From NCBI RefSeq assembly GCF_001431725.1, contig NZ_CP013106.1, positions 2,418,001 to 2,482,000 of the forward strand: a DNA stretch of 64,000 nt. Reading direction: 5' to 3'. Origin of the DNA: Halomonas huangheensis (GTDB taxonomy: Bacteria; Pseudomonadota; Gammaproteobacteria; Pseudomonadales; Halomonadaceae). The first letter of the stretch is position 1; the number at the start of each line of letters is the position of its first letter. Positions 53,385 to 62,965 of this stretch are shown here, one piece after another. The translations under genes were made by a program, and so were the position numbers. The notes beneath the pieces were generated by a model that ran no database searches, was not told the origin of the DNA, and saw nothing but the letters and a program-made list of their open reading frames with translations.

Positions 53385-55072
53385 GTGAAGGCGACTCTCC
53401 CATACAGTCCACGCCACAGGAGGACGTGCACCGCGCGTCTGCCGCCCCCCAGAAGCGTCTGTCGCCGGTTTGGATCGTGCCATTCGTGGCGTTGTTGATC
53501 GGCGCCTGGCTGCTCTATGACAACTATTCCAGTCGCGGACCGGAGATTACTCTGCACCTGCCTTCGGCTGAAGGGATCGAGGCCGGAAAAACCCTGATCA
53601 AGACCCGCAATGTACAGGTTGGCAGGGTCGCGGAGGTACGCCTGAGCGATGACCTCAGCGAGGTGGAGATCAGCGCACGCATGGAGCCTGAAGCCACCGA
53701 AATGCTGGTCGAAGACAGCCATTTCTGGGTGGTCAAGCCACGCATCGATCGCGAGGGAATCAGCGGCCTGGGTACTGTGCTGTCTGGTGCCTACATTCAG
53801 CTCGAGCCCGGGCAGAGCGAAATTGAATCCCGTGACTTCGAGGTCAACGACCAGCCGCCAGTCGCGCCTCCCGGTGCCGAAGGCCTGCGCCTCAATCTGG
53901 TCAGTCAGATAGGCAACTCACTGAGTGTTGGTGATGCCGTGACCTTCCAGGGCGTCAACGTCGGCCGTGTCGAGGAAGCGACCTTCGATGTCGACACACA
54001 GACCATGCACCACAAGGTCTTCATCGAGAGTCCCTACAACGCTCTGGTGACCGAAAATACCCGCTTCTGGACAGCCAGTGGGCTGGATATCCAGCTCGGC
54101 TCTGAAGGCTTCCGCGTCAAGGTCGAGTCGATCAACGCCCTACTCGGCGGCGGCGTGACCTTTGGCGTTCCGGAAGATATTCCTGCTGGTGCCGACGCCG
54201 ACGAGAATGCCACTTTCGAGCTGTATGCCGATGAAGAAACTGCGCGCCAGGGAACCTTCAACCGCTATCTCGAGTATGTCCTGATGGTCGAAGACACCGT
54301 GCGCGGCCTGAGTCGTGGCGCACCCGTAGAGTTCCGTGGCGTGCGCATGGGTACAGTAGCGGCAGTCCCCTGGAACTTCGGCACCCCCCAGGCCGACGAC
54401 CGCGAACAGCTCGCCATTCCCGTGCTGATCCGTATTGAACCTCAACGACTCGGCCTTGATGCCAATGCCCTGGACCTGCGTGAATGGCGTGATCGCTTCG
54501 ATCGACTGTTCGGTGAAGGGCTACGCGCCAACCTCAAGAGCGGCAACCTGCTGACCGGCGCATTGTTTGTCGATCTGAAGCTTGATCCAGAACTCAAGGG
54601 CGAGTACACCGCCGAAACCTTCGCTGACCGCCCGGTCTTCCCGATTTCCTCGGGAGGTCTGGCACAGATCCAATCGCAGATCACCGCACTGCTGGACAAG
54701 CTCAACCAGTTGGAGGTGGAACCCATTCTGACAGGATTGGATCGCAATCTGCATGTTGCCGAAGGCATGCTGAGCCAGGCTCGCCAGCTGGTGGAAAGCA
54801 TGAATACTCTGGTGGGAAGCCCAGAGACGCGCGACCTGCCGCAGAACCTCAACCAGACCCTCGAGGAACTGCGTCATACTCTGGAAGGCCTGGGTCCGAA
54901 CTCGGCCGCCTACCAGGACCTGACCCGCACTCTGGACGAAGTTGAAACTCTGGTGCGTGATCTACAGCCCGCCGCGCAGAAGATCAGCAATGATCCGCGC
55001 TCGCTACTGTTCGATAGCATTGATGGCGTGGACCCGATCCCACGCGCCCCTGCTGCAAGGAGCAACCCATGA
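53381..55072 (+). CDS. pqiB: Intermembrane transport protein PqiB (MCE domains)
   Basis: A 563-residue protein with one N-terminal membrane anchor (WIVPFVALLIGAWLLY, residues 31-46) and three successive MCE domains: ITLHLPSAEGIEAGKTLIKT (about 55-160), LRLNLVSQIGNSLSVGDAVTF (about 167-270) and the third from about 300 to 430. A coiled-coil needle follows (SQITALLDKLNQLEVEP onward). PqiB is known to form a hexameric ring stack and tunnel spanning the periplasm. It overlaps pqiA and pqiC by four bases each, so the operon is tightly coupled. Confidence 0.95.
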   Translation: MSEGDSPIQSTPQEDVHRASAAPQKRLSPVWIVPFVALLIGAWLLYDNYSSRGPEITLHLPSAEGIEAGKTLIKTRNVQVGRVAEVRLSDDLSEVEISARMEPEATEMLVEDSHFWVVKPRIDREGISGLGTVLSGAYIQLEPGQSEIESRDFEVNDQPPVAPPGAEGLRLNLVSQIGNSLSVGDAVTFQGVNVGRVEEATFDVDTQTMHHKVFIESPYNALVTENTRFWTASGLDIQLGSEGFRVKVESINALLGGGVTFGVPEDIPAGADADENATFELYADEETARQGTFNRYLEYVLMVEDTVRGLSRGAPVEFRGVRMGTVAAVPWNFGTPQADDREQLAIPVLIRIEPQRLGLDANALDLREWRDRFDRLFGEGLRANLKSGNLLTGALFVDLKLDPELKGEYTAETFADRPVFPISSGGLAQIQSQITALLDKLNQLEVEPILTGLDRNLHVAEGMLSQARQLVESMNTLVGSPETRDLPQNLNQTLEELRHTLEGLGPNSAAYQDLTRTLDEVETLVRDLQPAAQKISNDPRSLLFDSIDGVDPIPRAPAARSNP

Positions 55073-55695
55073 GGTCAATATGGACGTCTGACCTGGTAAG
55101 CTTTCCAGGTCTGGCCAGCAAATTCGGCGTTATCATGGCAACCCTGTTGCTGACCGGTTGTGCCAGCAGTGGCGTCGAGACCACCAACTACATGCTGCCG
55201 GCGGATGCCGGCAGCGCAGACGCAACGCTTCCGGCTACGCACGACACCACGTTACTGATAGCGCGACCGCTAGTGGCCAAACATCTCGACCAGGAAGGTA
55301 TCGTCCTGCAATTGGATGACATCACACTGAATGCAGCCACAACCAACCTTTGGGCCGCGCCGCTGCCCCAACAGCTCGAACGTGGCATGCGCGAGCGCCT
55401 GGCACATCGTCTACCCAGCACCCAGGTCCTGCTTAGTCAGGGCAACAGTCGCCGCGATGCAGTGACGCTTGAACTCAGCGTGGACAGCTTCCAGGGACGC
55501 TATGACGGCGCAGCTGTTGCCTCAGGGCAATGGATTCTGCGCGGAGGCGATGGCAAGGTGCAATCCTACGCGCCCTTCAACGCCGAAGTGACGCTCAACC
55601 AGGATGGCTATCCTGCGCTGGTCCGCGCGCTCGGCCGTAGCTGGGACGAGGTCGCCGACGAGATCACAGCAGGCTTTCACTCCTCTTCTCGCTGA
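55069..55695 (+). CDS. pqiC: Intermembrane transport lipoprotein PqiC
   Basis: The 208-residue protein has a slightly long, hydrophobic signal with lipobox LTGC (Cys31). The mature part fits the PqiC/DUF330 auxiliary lipoprotein family: TTNYMLPADAG, LLIARPLVAKHLDQEGIV, TNLWAAPLPQQLERGMRERL. PqiC is anchored in the outer membrane and caps the PqiB tunnel. The start ATG overlaps the pqiB stop (ATGA). It ends the operon; a possible terminator follows. Confidence 0.93.
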   Translation: MRSIWTSDLVSFPGLASKFGVIMATLLLTGCASSGVETTNYMLPADAGSADATLPATHDTTLLIARPLVAKHLDQEGIVLQLDDITLNAATTNLWAAPLPQQLERGMRERLAHRLPSTQVLLSQGNSRRDAVTLELSVDSFQGRYDGAAVASGQWILRGGDGKVQSYAPFNAEVTLNQDGYPALVRALGRSWDEVADEITAGFHSSSR

Positions 55696-55750
55696 GATCA
55701 GACGAATTGGCGTGGAGCATGCTTCCATGCGCAATGACGCAAGGCAGACG

Positions 55751-55791
55751 GGAACCCATCGGGTAAACATACCGAACGCAGGATGGGTTCC
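55751..55791 (+). terminator. Candidate terminator of pqiABC
   Basis: GGAACCCATC (55751-55760) and GATGGGTTCC (55782-55791) are exact complements with a 21-base loop, 56 bases beyond pqiC. A pyrimidine-rich stretch (TCCTTTGCTGACGTTTTCCCC) follows. The long loop makes it a weak intrinsic terminator at best. Confidence 0.4.
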
Positions 55792-55847
55792 TCCTTTGCT
55801 GACGTTTTCCCCTGCTGCGCCGAACGCGCAAATCTGTCATCATGCAC

Positions 55848-55934
55848 GCTGCGGATTTTCGGGGGTCCCCCAGCCGCAGCGGTCATCGATCTTTCCTCAC
55901 GCCTTGCCAGGGACCGACGTCACTCCATGACGTC
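55848..55934 (+). promoter_or_regulatory. Two stem-loops in the leader of the RhlE gene
   Basis: GCTGCGG/CCGCAGC (55848-55854 and 55874-55880) encloses a GGGG-GTC-CCCC inner stem, and GACGTCA/TGACGTC (55916-55922 and 55928-55934) forms a second perfect stem with a 5-base loop 28 bases before the ATG. DEAD-box helicase mRNAs often have structured leaders that the helicase itself or cold can affect. That role here is speculation. Confidence 0.4.
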
Positions 55935-55962
55935 AAGCGAGTGCGTGCGAGCTGGAGCTTGC

Positions 55963-57387
55963 ATGAGTTTTTCCGATCTCGGCCTGCGTGCCGAATTGCT
56001 GCGTGCCATCGAGGCGCAAGGCTACCAATCCCCTACCCCTATCCAGCGCCAGGCGATTCCGCTTGTCCTTGAAGGACGCGATCTACTGGCCAGTGCCCAG
56101 ACAGGCACCGGCAAGACAGCAGGATTTACACTCCCCCTGCTGCAACGCCTCAGCGGGGGCCAACGCCCCCGTGCACGCCAGGTGCGTGCCCTGGTGCTCA
56201 CCCCAACCCGTGAGCTTGCCGCGCAGGTCGGCGAGAGCGTACGTGAATATGGTCGCCACCTGTCTCTTACCAGCCATGTCATTTTCGGCGGTGTCGGCCA
56301 ACAACCTCAGATCGACGCCGTGCGTCCCGGGCTCGACATTCTGGTCGCCACTCCCGGGCGCCTGCTCGATCTGCACCAACAACGCCACATAGACCTGAGC
56401 CGCGTCGAGATCCTCGTGCTCGATGAAGCCGACCGCATGCTCGACATGGGCTTTATCCACGATATTCGACGCGTGCTGAAGCTGCTTCCCGAGAAGCGTC
56501 AGAACCTGCTGTTCTCTGCGACCTTCTCCAATGAGATCCAACGCCTCGCCGAAGGACTGCTCGACAATCCGGCGAAGGTCGAGGTTGCACGTCGCAATAC
56601 CACCGCCGAGAAAGTCGACCAGGCAGTGTATCGTGTCGACCGCGAGCGTAAACGCGAGCTGCTGTCACATCTGATCAGTTCACAGCAATGGTTCCAGGTA
56701 CTGGTGTTCACCAGAACCAAACATGGTGCCAACCGCCTCGCCGAGCACCTCGGCAAGAGCGACATTCCGGCGATGGCAATTCACGGCAACAAGAGCCAGT
56801 CGGCTCGTACCCGTGCGCTGGATGCCTTCAAGTCCGGACAATTGCAGGTACTGGTTGCCACCGACATCGCTGCACGTGGCCTTGATATCAACGAACTGCC
56901 CCACGTGGTGAACTTCGAACTGCCCAACGTTGCCGAGGATTATGTCCACCGTATTGGGCGTACCGGCCGCGCCGGCAAGGAAGGCCTGGCGGTATCTCTG
57001 GTCTGTGTCGATGAACACGGTTTGCTGAAGAACATCGAACGCCTGATCAAGCGGGATCTTGAGAAGCATATCGAACCGGGCTTTGAACCTGATCCCAATG
57101 CACGCCCCGAGCCGATCGAGAATGGCCGTAATGGTCGCGGCCGTGGTGGCAGCCGGTCAAAGGATGGGGCACGGAGCAGTTCCGGTAACGGACAGGCTCG
57201 AGCCAACAACGGCAACCGCAGCAACAGCAGTAACCGCGGTAACAGCGACAGCCGTGGCAACGACGGGAACCGTGGTAGCCGCAGCAATGGCGGCAACCGA
57301 GACAGCAACGGCGGAAACCGTGGCAATGGCGACGCCGCAGCTCCTCGCCGCCGTCGTCGCAACAGCACACGGACGCGCCAGGCGTAA
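55963..57387 (+). CDS. rhlE: DEAD-box RNA helicase RhlE
   Basis: The ATG at 55963 (GGAG upstream) begins the standard [21 protein letters not shown] and gives 474 residues; the frame is open 60 codons further upstream. Motifs: [13 protein letters not shown] (Q), [11 protein letters not shown] (I), [28 protein letters not shown] (II), FSATF (III), [23 protein letters not shown] (VI). From about residue 385 the tail is low complexity (Arg/Gly/Asn/Ser repeats), ending [13 protein letters not shown], an RNA-binding disordered extension usual in RhlE. Role: RNA remodelling in ribosome assembly or decay. Confidence 0.94.
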   Translation: MSFSDLGLRAELLRAIEAQGYQSPTPIQRQAIPLVLEGRDLLASAQTGTGKTAGFTLPLLQRLSGGQRPRARQVRALVLTPTRELAAQVGESVREYGRHLSLTSHVIFGGVGQQPQIDAVRPGLDILVATPGRLLDLHQQRHIDLSRVEILVLDEADRMLDMGFIHDIRRVLKLLPEKRQNLLFSATFSNEIQRLAEGLLDNPAKVEVARRNTTAEKVDQAVYRVDRERKRELLSHLISSQQWFQVLVFTRTKHGANRLAEHLGKSDIPAMAIHGNKSQSARTRALDAFKSGQLQVLVATDIAARGLDINELPHVVNFELPNVAEDYVHRIGRTGRAGKEGLAVSLVCVDEHGLLKNIERLIKRDLEKHIEPGFEPDPNARPEPIENGRNGRGRGGSRSKDGARSSSGNGQARANNGNRSNSSNRGNSDSRGNDGNRGSRSNGGNRDSNGGNRGNGDAAAPRRRRRNSTRTRQA

Positions 57388-57430
57388 TGCCGTCGCCAAT
57401 CATCCATTCGTACCGATGAGGAACAGCACC

Positions 57431-57931
57431 ATGGCTTCTCAAGAGATGATCAACGAATACCGTCGCTGGCGAGCCTTCCAGCGCCAGGCTCAACTGGACA
57501 CTGAGCACCGCGCCGCCCGCCGCAAGATCGACGAGTCGCGCGTCTCGGCAACTCGCATGACCGAGGCGTACCGCGCCATGGCCGAAAAAGGCGCCGAGGA
57601 AGGTGCCTTCTACCGCACCATCTATCTGCGCAGCCATGAAGATGCCGCACTGACCTGCGAAGGTTGGTTATTCGTCCGCCGAGTGCTCGCCGAAGGTGGC
57701 TCCACCCGGGTCCGCGCAACATTGCTCGAAACCTTCCAACTGGCCAACGGCCAGTTGGAGCCAGGCAAGACTCCCGCCGAGAAAGTCACCCTCGAGATCT
57801 ACGACCAACTACTGGTCGAGAAAGGCATGGCCACCGCAGTGCGCGTTGACCGTATCGATGGTGATCGTCAGGTGCAATTCCTGACCTTCTCCGATCAGGT
57901 ACGTGGTGACATGCGTCGCCATCTCGACTGA
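57431..57931 (+). CDS. Unrecognised 166-residue cytoplasmic protein
   Basis: The ATG at 57431 has GAGGA eight bases upstream; the frame is open further up through the rhlE tail but that part is its shadow. The product starts with a charged helix (YRRWRAFQRQAQLDTEHRAA and on to residue 60), then a mixed alpha/beta part with AFYRTIYLRSHEDAALTCEGWL, a KTPAEKVTLEIYDQLL helix and an IDGDRQVQFLTFSDQVR strand segment. There is no signal or membrane segment. I do not recognise a family. It is 43 bases after rhlE and 61 before the MFS gene, so it may share the rhlE transcript. Confidence 0.75.
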   Translation: MASQEMINEYRRWRAFQRQAQLDTEHRAARRKIDESRVSATRMTEAYRAMAEKGAEEGAFYRTIYLRSHEDAALTCEGWLFVRRVLAEGGSTRVRATLLETFQLANGQLEPGKTPAEKVTLEIYDQLLVEKGMATAVRVDRIDGDRQVQFLTFSDQVRGDMRRHLD

Positions 57932-57992
57932 CATCCCGTAACGCCAATGGCTGGACCCGGCGAGGGTCCGGCCAGACACGGCAGACAAGCTC

Positions 57993-59213
57993 ATGACCTT
58001 CTCGAAACTTCCGTGGCGATTTCTTCTGCTGATGGTACTGGTCGGCCTCAACCTGCGACCCGCGCTGTCTTCACTCGCTCCGCTGTTACATCGTGTCCAG
58101 CAGGATACTGGCCTGACCCCACTGGCCATCGGCGCCCTGACCACACTACCGGTACTCTGCCTGGGGCTGTTCGCCCCCATGGCACCCCGCCTGGCTCGCC
58201 AGTACGGGCCGGAGCGCGCGCTGAGCATTGCCCTGCTGGTCATTGCCTCTGGCCTGCTGGTGCGTTGGTGGCAAGCTCCCGCCGCACTGTTCATCGGAAC
58301 GTTGCTGGTGGGTGCCGGTATCGGTGTAGCCGGATCGCTGCTACCGGCGCTGGTGAAGCGCGAACTCCCCAAGGGTGCAGACCTCATGACCGGCGTCTAT
58401 ACCATGGCGCTATGCCTTGGTGGTGCGCTCGGCGCCGCACTATCGATCCCGCTTGCTGAAAGCCTTGGCGGCTGGCCACGCAGCCTGGCGGCATGGTCAT
58501 TGCTGGCGATCATCGCGCTGATCGCCTGGGAGGTGGCCATGCCTCGCACAGCGCCACTCAAGCACCAGCTCGGCCAGACCGGCACTGGCGCAACTCTCGG
58601 CCTGCTGCGTCAACCGTTGGCGTGGCAGGTGACGCTACTGATGGGCTCGCAATCTTCATTGGCCTATATCGTATTCGGCTGGCTTCCTACGCTGCTGGTC
58701 AATCGCGGCTACGGCGAGGCCGAGGCAGGCTGGCTGATGGGGTTGTCAGTCATGATCCAGCTCATTTCAGCACTTGCCGCTCCGTGGCTGGCTCGCCTCG
58801 GTCGCGACCAACGCCCCGCTCTATTGCTGGTCCTGAGCTTCTCAATGGCCGGACTATGGCTGTTGTTGATGGCCGATAGCAGCCTACGCTGGCTTGGCGT
58901 TACCCTGCTTGGCCTCGGCCAGGGCGGTAGCTTCAGTCTGGCTCTGACGCTGATTGTGCTGCGTACCTCGGATGCACGTCTCGCCGGGCGCCTATCAGGG
59001 CTTGCTCAGGGGGGCGGCTATGCCCTGGCATCACTCGGTCCGCTTGGCGTTGGCATCATGCTGGAAATGCAAGTCAGCACCGCTGCCGTTGCCTGGCTGT
59101 TGATGGCTATCGCGACAGTTGCTGCTCTTTGCGCCTGGTTTGCCGGACGCGCCAGGCAACTGGCTTTCACCGAGAGCGGCGGCTTGACGACGCTACCAGC
59201 ACCAGTACGCTGA
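57993..59213 (+). CDS. MFS transporter, CynX/NimT family
   Basis: This 406-residue carrier has 12 predicted helices. The early LVGLNLRPALSSLAPLLH (residues 17-34) and LTTLPVLCLGLFAPMAP (about 49-65) are typical of CynX/NimT/YeaN proteins, as is the second-half start GSQSSLAYIVFGWLPTLL. The substrate of these proteins is poorly known (cyanate or 2-nitroimidazole in named members). Gly/Ala-rich helices are normal for MFS. The next gene, asparaginase, is 59 bases downstream on the same strand. Confidence 0.9.
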   Translation: MTFSKLPWRFLLLMVLVGLNLRPALSSLAPLLHRVQQDTGLTPLAIGALTTLPVLCLGLFAPMAPRLARQYGPERALSIALLVIASGLLVRWWQAPAALFIGTLLVGAGIGVAGSLLPALVKRELPKGADLMTGVYTMALCLGGALGAALSIPLAESLGGWPRSLAAWSLLAIIALIAWEVAMPRTAPLKHQLGQTGTGATLGLLRQPLAWQVTLLMGSQSSLAYIVFGWLPTLLVNRGYGEAEAGWLMGLSVMIQLISALAAPWLARLGRDQRPALLLVLSFSMAGLWLLLMADSSLRWLGVTLLGLGQGGSFSLALTLIVLRTSDARLAGRLSGLAQGGGYALASLGPLGVGIMLEMQVSTAAVAWLLMAIATVAALCAWFAGRARQLAFTESGGLTTLPAPVR

Positions 59214-59272
59214 TACGGCACTCACGAACCCACTTCCGATAACAGCCCATCGCCAGGAGACTGGATCGCACC

Positions 59273-60319
59273 ATGCCCCATTCCCACAATGCCCCTCTGC
59301 TTATCCTCTACACCGGCGGCACCATCGGTATGGTCGAGACAGACAACGGTCTGGCGCCCGGTGATGACATGGAGGCCAGAGTTCGGCGTGCATTGGCAAC
59401 GCTACCGCCTCAGCGACAGGCTCAGTTGCACCACTTCGAATGGCGAGAAACGTCGCGCTTGATCGACTCCAGTAGCGCGCGTCCCGGTGACTGGTCGAAC
59501 CTCGCCCGGGAAATCGCCGAGTGCTATCGTGATTACGCGGGCATTCTGGTGCTGCATGGCACCGACACCATGGCCTGGACGGCTGCCAGCCTCGCCTTCC
59601 AGTTACAGGGCATCGATCGTCCTCTGGTCCTTACCGGCTCCATGCAACCACTGGAAGCCGCAGACAGCGATGCGCTCTACAACCTCGAAACCGCACTGCG
59701 CTATGCCGCTATGCCAGGCCTGCAGGAGGTCGCGCTGTGCATGAACGGCCAGCTACTGCGAGGCAGCCGGGCCCGCAAATGGCACACCACGGATCGCAAC
59801 GCCTTCTCCAGCCCCAACCTGGCTCCGCTCGGTGAGCGCAAGGGCGACGATATCGTGCTGTTTGAAAGCCGTGGACTCGAGGCCAGCCAACGTGGCGCTC
59901 CACGCTTCGAGCTGCCGGACTATACCGGCCTCGAGGAGCGGGTGGTACGCATTACATTATGGCCTGGCATCAGCGCCCATCGGGTCGAGCAATGGCTGAG
60001 TGATCCTCTGGTCGCAGGTGCGCTGATCGAGGTCTGGGGAGGCGGTAATATTCCCGAAGACATCGAAATGGCTGCGGTGCTCGCCGAAGCTACCGGCCAG
60101 GGAAAACTGGTGGTAGCGATCAGTCAGTGTCCGTACGGCACCATCAAGATTGGCCACTATGCTGCAGGACAGATGCTCAATGCGGCAGGCGTGGTATCCG
60201 GTGATGACATGACACCGGAAGCCGCGTGGACCAAGCTGTTACACCTCGTGGCTCAACCACTTGAAGAAACTGATCGTCAGCGGCTTTTCCATACCAGTCT
60301 GGTAGGTGAGCGCAACTGA
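59273..60319 (+). CDS. ansA: Type I L-asparaginase
   Basis: A cytoplasmic 348-residue asparaginase of the type I (AnsA-like) group. YTGGTIGMVETDNGLAPG (residues 13-30) carries the first catalytic Thr, VLHGTDTMAWTAASL the second Thr-Asp pair, and RGSRARKWHTTDRNAFSSPN the lysine region. The C-terminal half contains EVWGGGNIPED and QCPYGTIKIGHYAAG, the allosteric/active-site lid of type I enzymes. It converts asparagine to aspartate and ammonia. Compared with the asparaginase at 338, it has the typical long type I C-terminal half and is not in a transporter operon. Confidence 0.93.
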   Translation: MPHSHNAPLLILYTGGTIGMVETDNGLAPGDDMEARVRRALATLPPQRQAQLHHFEWRETSRLIDSSSARPGDWSNLAREIAECYRDYAGILVLHGTDTMAWTAASLAFQLQGIDRPLVLTGSMQPLEAADSDALYNLETALRYAAMPGLQEVALCMNGQLLRGSRARKWHTTDRNAFSSPNLAPLGERKGDDIVLFESRGLEASQRGAPRFELPDYTGLEERVVRITLWPGISAHRVEQWLSDPLVAGALIEVWGGGNIPEDIEMAAVLAEATGQGKLVVAISQCPYGTIKIGHYAAGQMLNAAGVVSGDDMTPEAAWTKLLHLVAQPLEETDRQRLFHTSLVGERN

Positions 60320-60408
60320 CAGTCGAGCAGACCTGCGGGCAGAAACCTCAATTGCGGTATATGCTCGGGTGAGGACCCGGACCGTAATAATGTGAGGAGA
60401 ACAACAGG

Positions 60409-60645
60409 ATGGAACACCCCGATCACGCCTTCAGCGAACTCTTCGAGCAGCTCGGACTCGCGTCCGACGCTGCTTCCATCAAGCGCTTTATCGAACATAA
60501 TTCCCCCCTGCCTGCCGACATGGAATTACCCAATGCTCCATGCTGGAACGAAGGCCAGGCCGAGTTTCTACGCGAAGCGATTGAAGAAGATGCCGACTGG
60601 GCCGAAGTCGTCGACCACCTGGATGTGTCGATGAGAAAAGCGTGA
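60409..60645 (+). CDS. DUF2789 small protein
   Basis: The 78-residue acidic protein has an AGGAG nine bases before its ATG. It contains FSELFEQLGLASDAASIKRF, HNSPLPADMELPNAPCWNEG and FLREAIEEDADWAEVVDHLD, a pattern I recognise as DUF2789, whose function is unknown. It is cytoplasmic and likely all-helical. A short CGGGT-GAGG-ACCCG hairpin lies 30 bases before its start, possibly ending the asparaginase transcript. Confidence 0.85.
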   Translation: MEHPDHAFSELFEQLGLASDAASIKRFIEHNSPLPADMELPNAPCWNEGQAEFLREAIEEDADWAEVVDHLDVSMRKA

Positions 60646-60756
60646 GGATATAAAGCAGCAAGCCTTGAGCTGCGGGCCATGAGCAGACCAATATCTTTAT
60701 TTCCAGGCTCCTATCCTGCAGCTCTCACAGACAGGAATCCAGCTTCGGGGGATTGC

Positions 60757-60777
60757 TTCCCTCTTCCCTCTTCCCTC
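60757..60777 (+). repeat. Three 7-bp tandem repeats TTCCCTC
   Basis: TTCCCTC occurs three times in succession, directly followed by TTATATAGCTTATAGCTCA, itself made of TATAGCT repeats. It lies in the 152-base gap between the DUF2789 and SRPBCC genes. CTATAGCTCA-type sequence also occurs in the gap near 42923. It may be a remnant of a small dispersed repeat. Confidence 0.6.
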
Positions 60778-60797
60778 TTATATAGCTTATAGCTCAT

Positions 60798-61220
60798 TCA
60801 GTATTGCCCCTTGAGCCGCTCTTCCACTCTGTGCAGGATCTGGCTACTCACCTTGCCAACCAGCGGCTTTGCAGCGCGCTGGACGGCACGGGCGACCAGA
60901 CGGTTGCGGATTTCGTATTCGAGGATAAGTTTGACTCTGGTGCCCTCAGGAACGGCCTCCAACTCGTAGCGCCCCTGGTTACTGACACCATCCACCGAAT
61001 GCCACGCCAGAACACTGGGCCGAACCTTCTCTGTGACCTTGACGTCGAAGGTCCAGTCGACCCCGATCGCATGCACGTACCAGCGATAGTGCTCATTACC
61101 CTGAGCCTCGATAGCCGTGATCAGGTCCGAATAGTCGGCAAAGTCCTCAACCCGTTCGAGAAGGTCAAATACCTGCTCTGGTGTGGCGGGTAGAGTCGCA
61201 CTGTGTTCGACGGTCGCCAT
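60798..61220 (-). CDS. SRPBCC/START-like protein (COQ10/RatA family)
   Basis: The 140-residue protein starts MATVEHSATLPATPEQVFDL, followed by VEDFADYSDLITAIEAQ, a single START-like helix-grip domain of the type in COQ10 and RatA/PasT proteins. Such proteins bind a hydrophobic ligand; roles include ubiquinone handling. The C-terminal helix KPLVGKVSSQILHRVEERLK is normal. Monocistronic; the upstream 165 bases contain an 8-bp inverted repeat CCTGATCA/TGATCAGG (61274 and 61311). Ubiquinone binding versus ribosome inhibition cannot be decided from sequence. Confidence 0.8.
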   Translation of the reverse strand: MATVEHSATLPATPEQVFDLLERVEDFADYSDLITAIEAQGNEHYRWYVHAIGVDWTFDVKVTEKVRPSVLAWHSVDGVSNQGRYELEAVPEGTRVKLILEYEIRNRLVARAVQRAAKPLVGKVSSQILHRVEERLKGQY

Positions 61221-61385
61221 TCAATCTCCTGGCCAGACGTGTATGACGAATCCCGGGGTGATTTCAGTAAGTTCCTGATCAATTGACATATTAACCCGTG
61301 AATAACTCGATGATCAGGTTTCACAGGCACAAAGTAAAGAGAGGCTGGCACACGGTACCCCTCCAGGCCCATTTCACCCTGTGAC

Positions 61386-62750
61386 TCACGACAAGTCACG
61401 CATCAGCAAGGCAAACTTCAGCTGTTCGGCATCCATCGTCTCACCTTCCAGAGCCAACCGCACCACATGCCCCGAGCCCGGCGCCACGTCAATCGACTGA
61501 CCACTACGATTCTCCAGATGAGCGATGGTGAAACGCCGATTCCCCGCGGGGGTCATCAGCTCAACGGAATCGCCCACTGCAAAGCGATTGCGCACATCAA
61601 TTTCCAGCATATGCCTTGTGTTAACAATATCGATGACTTCGCCGACAAACTGCTGATGCACTCCCACCGAATGACCGCGCTCGTAGTTCTGGTACTCGTC
61701 GTGGATATGGCGACGATAGAAACCTTCGGTATAACCGCGGTTGGCGAGGTTTTCCAACTCATCCATCAGTTGCATGTCGAAAGGCCGCCCCGCGACCGCA
61801 TCATCAATCGCACGACGGTAGACCTGCGCAGTACGCGCCACATAGTAGTGCGACTTGGTGCGCCCCTCGATCTTGAATGAGCTGACCCCCATCGTCGCAA
61901 GCCGCGGAACATGCTGCACTGCACGTAGGTCCCGCGAGTTCATGATGTAGGTACCGTGCTCATCCTCATGCACTGGCATCAACTCACCGGGACGCGTACG
62001 ATCCTCGATCAGTGCTGCCAGCGTCTGCTGGCCCTCGCGGCCTCCCACCGTGGGAATACTGTCCCCCGGTGTCCAGCCCCCGGAGACATCAGCGCCGGCA
62101 GAGGCAATCAGCTCACCCGAGGCATCGCTTTTTGCAGCATGTACGTCGTATTGCCAACGACAGGCATTGGTGCAGGTGCCCTGGTTGGGGTCGCGGTGGT
62201 TGAAGTAGCCGGACAACAGACAGCGCCCGGAATAGGCAATGCACAGCGCACCGTGGACAAAGGTCTCGATCTCGAGATCCGGGCATTGTTCGCGGAACTC
62301 AGCTATCTCTTCCAGCGACAGCTCCCGCGACAGAATGATGCGCTTGATACCCTGCTGTTGCCAGAAGCGCGCGGCCGCGTAGTTGACAACGTTGGCCTGT
62401 ACCGACAGGTGGATAACCTGCTCCGGCCAGCGTTCGCGCACCATCATGATCAAGCCGGGGTCCGACATGATAAGCGCATCCGGTCCGGCCTCGATGACCG
62501 GTTCCATATCACGCAGATAGGTCTTCAGCTTGCTGTTGTGAGGAGCGATATTGGAGGCAATGTAGAAGTGCTTGCCTCGCTCGTGCGCATAGGCAATCCC
62601 GCGATGCAGGTTATCGACGCGGAAATCGTTGTTGCGTACGCGCAGCGAATAACGTGGCTGACCGGCATATACCGCATCTGCGCCGTAGGCAAACGCATAA
62701 GTCATGTTCTTGAAAGTACCAGCGGGAGACAGTAGCTCGGGAGCTTGCAT
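61386..62750 (-). CDS. trhP: tRNA hydroxylation protein TrhP (YegQ, U32 family)
   Basis: A 454-residue U32-family protein. MQAPELLSPAGTFKNMTYAF at the start, GADAVYAGQPRYSLRVRNND, FVHGALCIAYSGRCLLSGYF (residues 164-183) and QGTCTNACRWQYDV with the iron-sulfur cysteines are the YegQ/TrhP pattern. TrhP makes 5-hydroxyuridine at tRNA wobble position 34 from a prephenate-derived source, in parallel with TrhO. It diverges from queC/queE, also wobble-base modification genes. Confidence 0.94.
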   Translation of the reverse strand: MQAPELLSPAGTFKNMTYAFAYGADAVYAGQPRYSLRVRNNDFRVDNLHRGIAYAHERGKHFYIASNIAPHNSKLKTYLRDMEPVIEAGPDALIMSDPGLIMMVRERWPEQVIHLSVQANVVNYAAARFWQQQGIKRIILSRELSLEEIAEFREQCPDLEIETFVHGALCIAYSGRCLLSGYFNHRDPNQGTCTNACRWQYDVHAAKSDASGELIASAGADVSGGWTPGDSIPTVGGREGQQTLAALIEDRTRPGELMPVHEDEHGTYIMNSRDLRAVQHVPRLATMGVSSFKIEGRTKSHYYVARTAQVYRRAIDDAVAGRPFDMQLMDELENLANRGYTEGFYRRHIHDEYQNYERGHSVGVHQQFVGEVIDIVNTRHMLEIDVRNRFAVGDSVELMTPAGNRRFTIAHLENRSGQSIDVAPGSGHVVRLALEGETMDAEQLKFALLMRDLS

Positions 62751-62965
62751 GGAAAAATACCAGTTGTGACCAAGGCAACCGAGTATTCTTCCACGTTACA
62801 ACTGTAATGATATTGACCTGCCTCACAGCCACACCCTACATTTCCACGACTGGTCAGCAGCACCCCAATTAGGTACCCTTGCGCAGCCGGACCGGACCCC
62901 GGCAGGCCAGATGCTTTCACCATGGAGCTTCTGGACCCCCAAATTCTCCGAATTCGAGTACTCTC

